Made by a program: the position numbers and the translations under genes
Part shown: one piece after another, positions 61,565-64,000 of the stretch
Layout: every line of letters starts with the position of its first letter
Numbering within the stretch: position 1 is the stretch's first letter
IMG/VR virus record: IMGVR_UViG_3300046536_000256
Location: 169,284 to 233,283 of that record
Source of the DNA: a virus
Length of the DNA: 64,000 nt
Direction: 5' to 3' (one strand)
The notes under the pieces: model-generated
Databases searched by the model: none
Seen by the model: the letters and a program-made list of their open reading frames with translations, nothing else
Told to the model about the DNA's origin: nothing

Positions 61565-62334
61565 TTTAATGCTTCTTGCTTAAACAGTTCGTTGACGTTG
61601 ATCTTGATACCCTCAACTTCACGACCAGTGGGGACCTTGTTACCTTGGTCATCTATCAAGTACGAACCATCGGCGTTGCGAGTGTATTCGGGAATCATCA
61701 GCTTACCGGCATAAGCACCCCATCCATTTGCAACGTCACTCTTGCGAATGTCGTTACCTTGAACACGTGCGATAACCGGATCATTCACTTGTCGCCAAAA
61801 GTAGTGCGCGACAACCGCTTTGACGTATTCCTTGGAAGGCAGTACCCATGACGCAGCCTTCGTGTGGAACCGTTTGTATTCCTTATCCGCCAAGATCCAG
61901 ATAACCTTACCGGCAACAACCAAACCACCGTTGTCGAAACCCAAATAAGGTTGACCTCGTTTCTTACTCATGACCAGAGCGCCCTTGGCGATCGCGTAAT
62001 CACTCGATACACCTTGCTTCACCTGAACGTAGCCGTTCTGCGGCGTTTCCGTGACACGCACGTAAGCACCCCAGAGCTCGTTGATTTCCTCTTGGCTGAG
62101 ATATACATCGTAAACAGAACGAGCTTCGAGGTAAGGTATATTACTCAGAAGCTGGTTGAGGTCAGGCTGATAACCATGACGACCCCAGTCAATGTGTCCA
62201 ACGGTCCCCACGTTAACCGCTGGAGCACGTCTAGAGGCCCCGGTGTAGTACAGAATCTTCTCCTCTTCCGGTGACAACGGGTTACGAAGAAGAGCCTCTA
62301 GGGAAAGAGAAGACTTGCCAATTGAATTATTCAT
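61561..62334 (-). CDS. Unknown protein with EF-Tu-like degenerate P-loop segment, 257 aa
   Basis: NVGTVGHIDWGRHG at residues 41-54 is very like the GTPase P-loop of EF-Tu (NxGTxGHVDHGKT), with Lys and Thr replaced by Arg and His. Nothing else of a GTPase follows: there is no DxxG or NKxD. The rest is soluble and alpha/beta, with GYVQVKQGVSSDYAIAKGAL. So it is not a working GTPase of this class; the segment may be chance, a remnant, or a mimic. Overlaps both neighbours by one to four bases. Confidence 0.75.
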   Translation of the reverse strand: MNNSIGKSSLSLEALLRNPLSPEEEKILYYTGASRRAPAVNVGTVGHIDWGRHGYQPDLNQLLSNIPYLEARSVYDVYLSQEEINELWGAYVRVTETPQNGYVQVKQGVSSDYAIAKGALVMSKKRGQPYLGFDNGGLVVAGKVIWILADKEYKRFHTKAASWVLPSKEYVKAVVAHYFWRQVNDPVIARVQGNDIRKSDVANGWGAYAGKLMIPEYTRNADGSYLIDDQGNKVPTGREVEGIKINVNELFKQEALK

Positions 62335-62783
62335 TACTGCCCCAGAACGTCGTTCATGATTTTGATGGTGAGCCGAAGTTTCCCTAGGTTCTCTTCCGTC
62401 TCCGGATAGTCCCGTGGGATCAACTTGATCTCCTTGGCCGCCGAGAAGACCTGTGGTCCCGTGCCGGTCAGCAACATCACCTTGAGGATCTGATCCCGCG
62501 TCCCTTGGTGCGGCTGATTGTGCACGTTGTGCGTAGGGAACAGAATCGGTCTGCCCTCCCGGGCTTCAGCAACCGCCTGCATGATCCAGCGGTTGTAGTC
62601 GGGGTACTTCAACATCAAAGGAACCAAGTAACGCTCGTAGGCCTTCTTGAACAAAGGACCTGGTTCATCAGCGGCGTTCTTTGGAACAGCTTCGCCCTTT
62701 GTCAGCGAAATAAAGTTAAAAGCTATGTCTTTGGTTTCATTCAACAGGTCGTAACACTGTGCATCGTTTAAAGGCTGACCCAT
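62334..62783 (-). CDS. Unknown protein, 149 aa
   Basis: Start ATG 62783 (MGQPLNDAQCYDLL), with GGAG upstream. Helical, soluble, no motif. Its stop overlaps the start of the next gene by one base. Confidence 0.75.
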   Translation of the reverse strand: MGQPLNDAQCYDLLNETKDIAFNFISLTKGEAVPKNAADEPGPLFKKAYERYLVPLMLKYPDYNRWIMQAVAEAREGRPILFPTHNVHNQPHQGTRDQILKVMLLTGTGPQVFSAAKEIKLIPRDYPETEENLGKLRLTIKIMNDVLGQ

Positions 62784-62795
62784 TATTAACTCCAA

Positions 62796-63041
62796 TTATT
62801 TAGCGACGTAGTCGGGCATGGGGAGTCCCAGGAAATGATTACGGATGGCTTCCTCCAACCATTCCTCATGACCTGGTTCCCCGTGTCTAATCTTTTCAAA
62901 CAATGCAGGGATCAATTTCAGCAAAGCAACAGCTTTATCTCCACAATCGTCAACATCTCGATCGTGAGACTTAGCGAAACCAATGGTGTAACCTAAATCG
63001 TCAATGACTTGGTCGATGTGCTCTTGTAATTCCTGCGACAT
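62796..63041 (-). CDS. Unknown acidic protein, 81 aa
   Basis: MSQELQEHIDQVIDDLG helical N-terminus, acidic overall, C-terminus HFLGLPMPDYVAK. AGGATC lies before the ATG. Twelve bases separate it from the next gene. No family recognised. Confidence 0.75.
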   Translation of the reverse strand: MSQELQEHIDQVIDDLGYTIGFAKSHDRDVDDCGDKAVALLKLIPALFEKIRHGEPGHEEWLEEAIRNHFLGLPMPDYVAK

Positions 63042-63065
63042 AACTGATCCTAATTGCGGGTAGAG

Positions 63066-63488
63066 TTATATCATGAGCGGTAAAGAGGAAAAGAAAGGCC
63101 TTAGTGCTGCGGCGAATTGAACAGCGCTTGCCCGTTTGTCCTTCTTCAGTGCCTGGTCCAACAACTGCCAAGCGTGTTCATAATCCCGGCAAGAACCAGT
63201 GGTTAGATACGTGGTGTGGCGATTGGAGGCGAGCCAATAGTAACGTGTTTGCGCACCGTCACTAATCGAGACCAGTCGGTTTCCGTCGCATTCAGTCACC
63301 GCGTAAAACGTAATGGGGTTCTTCAGTCCATGGCGCAACGTGATGTACTTATTCATTACGTGATGCCGACGCAGCAGTGTACTGGAAATACTGGTGGGAA
63401 TGCCGAGTCGTTTACTGACCGTCAGTTGACGGGTGGACTGTCTGAACTTTGGGAAAACGCCGGTTACCAGATACTCTTTTGAAAGCAT
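63066..63488 (-). CDS. Unknown protein, 140 aa
   Basis: Strong binding site AGGAGGTGACGCC before ATG 63488. Basic first half (RQSTRQLTVSKRLG), strand-rich centre. No family recognised. Confidence 0.76.
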   Translation of the reverse strand: MLSKEYLVTGVFPKFRQSTRQLTVSKRLGIPTSISSTLLRRHHVMNKYITLRHGLKNPITFYAVTECDGNRLVSISDGAQTRYYWLASNRHTTYLTTGSCRDYEHAWQLLDQALKKDKRASAVQFAAALRPFFSSLPLMI

Positions 63489-63507
63489 GGCGTCACCTCC
63501 TGGGTGG

Positions 63508-64000
63508 TTAGTTGATTATCGTACGTTCCTGGCTCTTTGGATCGTCAGGGGTCTGTTGTTTATCGAGTGGTTGACAGAACCCGCCGTAAGTCGCCATAGC
63601 CATACCCTTGTCCATTACAAAGGCGTACTTCAGTGCGGGTTTGAGAATCTGTGTACCCCGTTCACCGTCAGAGAAACGGTAACCGATCCATTTCGGCTCA
63701 GCGTCCATGAGGATGTCGAGCCTGGAACCAGGAAGATTGATGGTGGTAACTTCCTGTACGTTGCTTTCCTGCACCCAACGCTGACCCCAAAGGGAATAAG
63801 CCGGGTAACTGTAAGTACGTTTGCCAGTGATGGTGAGGTTGCCCACCTTCAATGAGCAATCACGGGAATCAGAATACCGACTGATCACCAGATCCCGTTG
63901 GATGTACGCGTAAGCTGCAATGCCGAACACAGCAACGATCATGATGTTGACTGCCCAGATCAACAGACGCAAACGAAGACGTTGACCGCGGAGTCGTTTG
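63508..64000 (-). CDS. Membrane-anchored protein, 5' end beyond window
   Basis: The frame is open to the right edge. Before the first possible start in the window (TTG 63972) it continues as KRLRGQRLR, so the true start is probably outside. A basic head followed by a hydrophobic segment (LLIWAVNIMIVAVFGIAAYAY) gives N-in topology, with an approximately 125-residue external domain holding three Cys residues. Unknown role. Followed 20 bases later by the next gene. Confidence 0.7.
   Translation of the reverse strand, partial: KRLRGQRLRLRLLIWAVNIMIVAVFGIAAYAYIQRDLVISRYSDSRDCSLKVGNLTITGKRTYSYPAYSLWGQRWVQESNVQEVTTINLPGSRLDILMDAEPKWIGYRFSDGERGTQILKPALKYAFVMDKGMAMATYGGFCQPLDKQQTPDDPKSQERTIIN

Noticed and set aside
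62137-62144. TATATTAC on the plus strand
   Set aside because: Lies inside a minus-strand gene, lacks the TTTCAGACC half and faces no plus-strand gene.
1-64000. tRNA genes, CRISPR arrays, insertion sequences, integrase or attachment sites
   Set aside because: Looked for cloverleaf ends, regular short repeats, transposase motifs and direct repeats by eye; none convincing. A tRNAscan run would settle the first.

Overview
The window is part of the genome of a large tailed phage related to Pseudomonas phage phiKZ (jumbo myovirus, nucleus-forming group). The evidence is internal. A complete multisubunit RNA polymerase beta chain (9358..13683) lies next to the N-terminal part of a beta-prime chain carrying the catalytic Asp triad (13686..15302). 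Beside them are a 2685-residue virion protein with cell-wall-cutting domains, an S21-type prohead protease, a RecA/UvsX-like ATPase, a SNF2-type helicase and many small unknown genes on one strand. The gene order protease - two virion proteins - beta - beta-prime - giant lysin matches my recollection of the phiKZ gp175-gp181 region. Base composition looks close to balanced. A Pseudomonas or related gamma/beta-proteobacterial host is plausible but not shown by the sequence. I saw no tRNA, rRNA, CRISPR array, insertion sequence or integrase.

Layout. 1-3865: early-type genes on the minus strand (PP-loop ATPase cut by the window edge, Nudix-fold protein, three unknowns). 4013-15302: minus-strand assembly, lysis and transcription block (unknown protein, prohead protease, two virion proteins, endolysin, virion RNAP beta and beta-prime). 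15332-25608: plus-strand giant structural lysin and a second virion protein. 25664-39886: mixed block with structural proteins, a short early operon, RecA-like ATPase, HNH homing endonuclease, RNase H-like protein, a single-pass membrane protein and three further structural candidates. 39910-42765: SNF2-like helicase interrupted in its Walker A motif by an intein. 42824-48523: dense minus-strand cluster of 13 small genes plus one 430-residue gene, in three transcription units. 48673-57060: tail fibre/adhesin module, including an inverted pair of paralogous adhesins. 57226-64000: a long minus-strand run of overlapping unknown genes that continues past the right edge.

Organisation. Minus-strand units repeat one plan: a strong hairpin terminator ending one unit, then within tens of bases a conserved element read on the minus strand as TTTCAGACCTATATTAC, then the next unit. 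The element fits the TATATTAC early promoter known for phiKZ-like phages, so these units are probably transcribed first by the injected virion RNAP whose subunits are encoded here. Structural genes lack it. Most intergenic gaps hold a perfect or nearly perfect inverted repeat. No gap without a gene exceeds 300 bases.

The most unusual items are: an intein with Ala at position 1 and a Trp-Cys-Thr triad (class 3 signature) in the helicase P-loop; a 91-codon membrane-protein reading frame with a strong ribosome binding site nested inside the disordered linker of the RNAP beta gene; a family of diverged helical-hairpin early proteins; and a giant virion lysin that appears to carry both a GH19 glycosidase and an M15-type peptidase.
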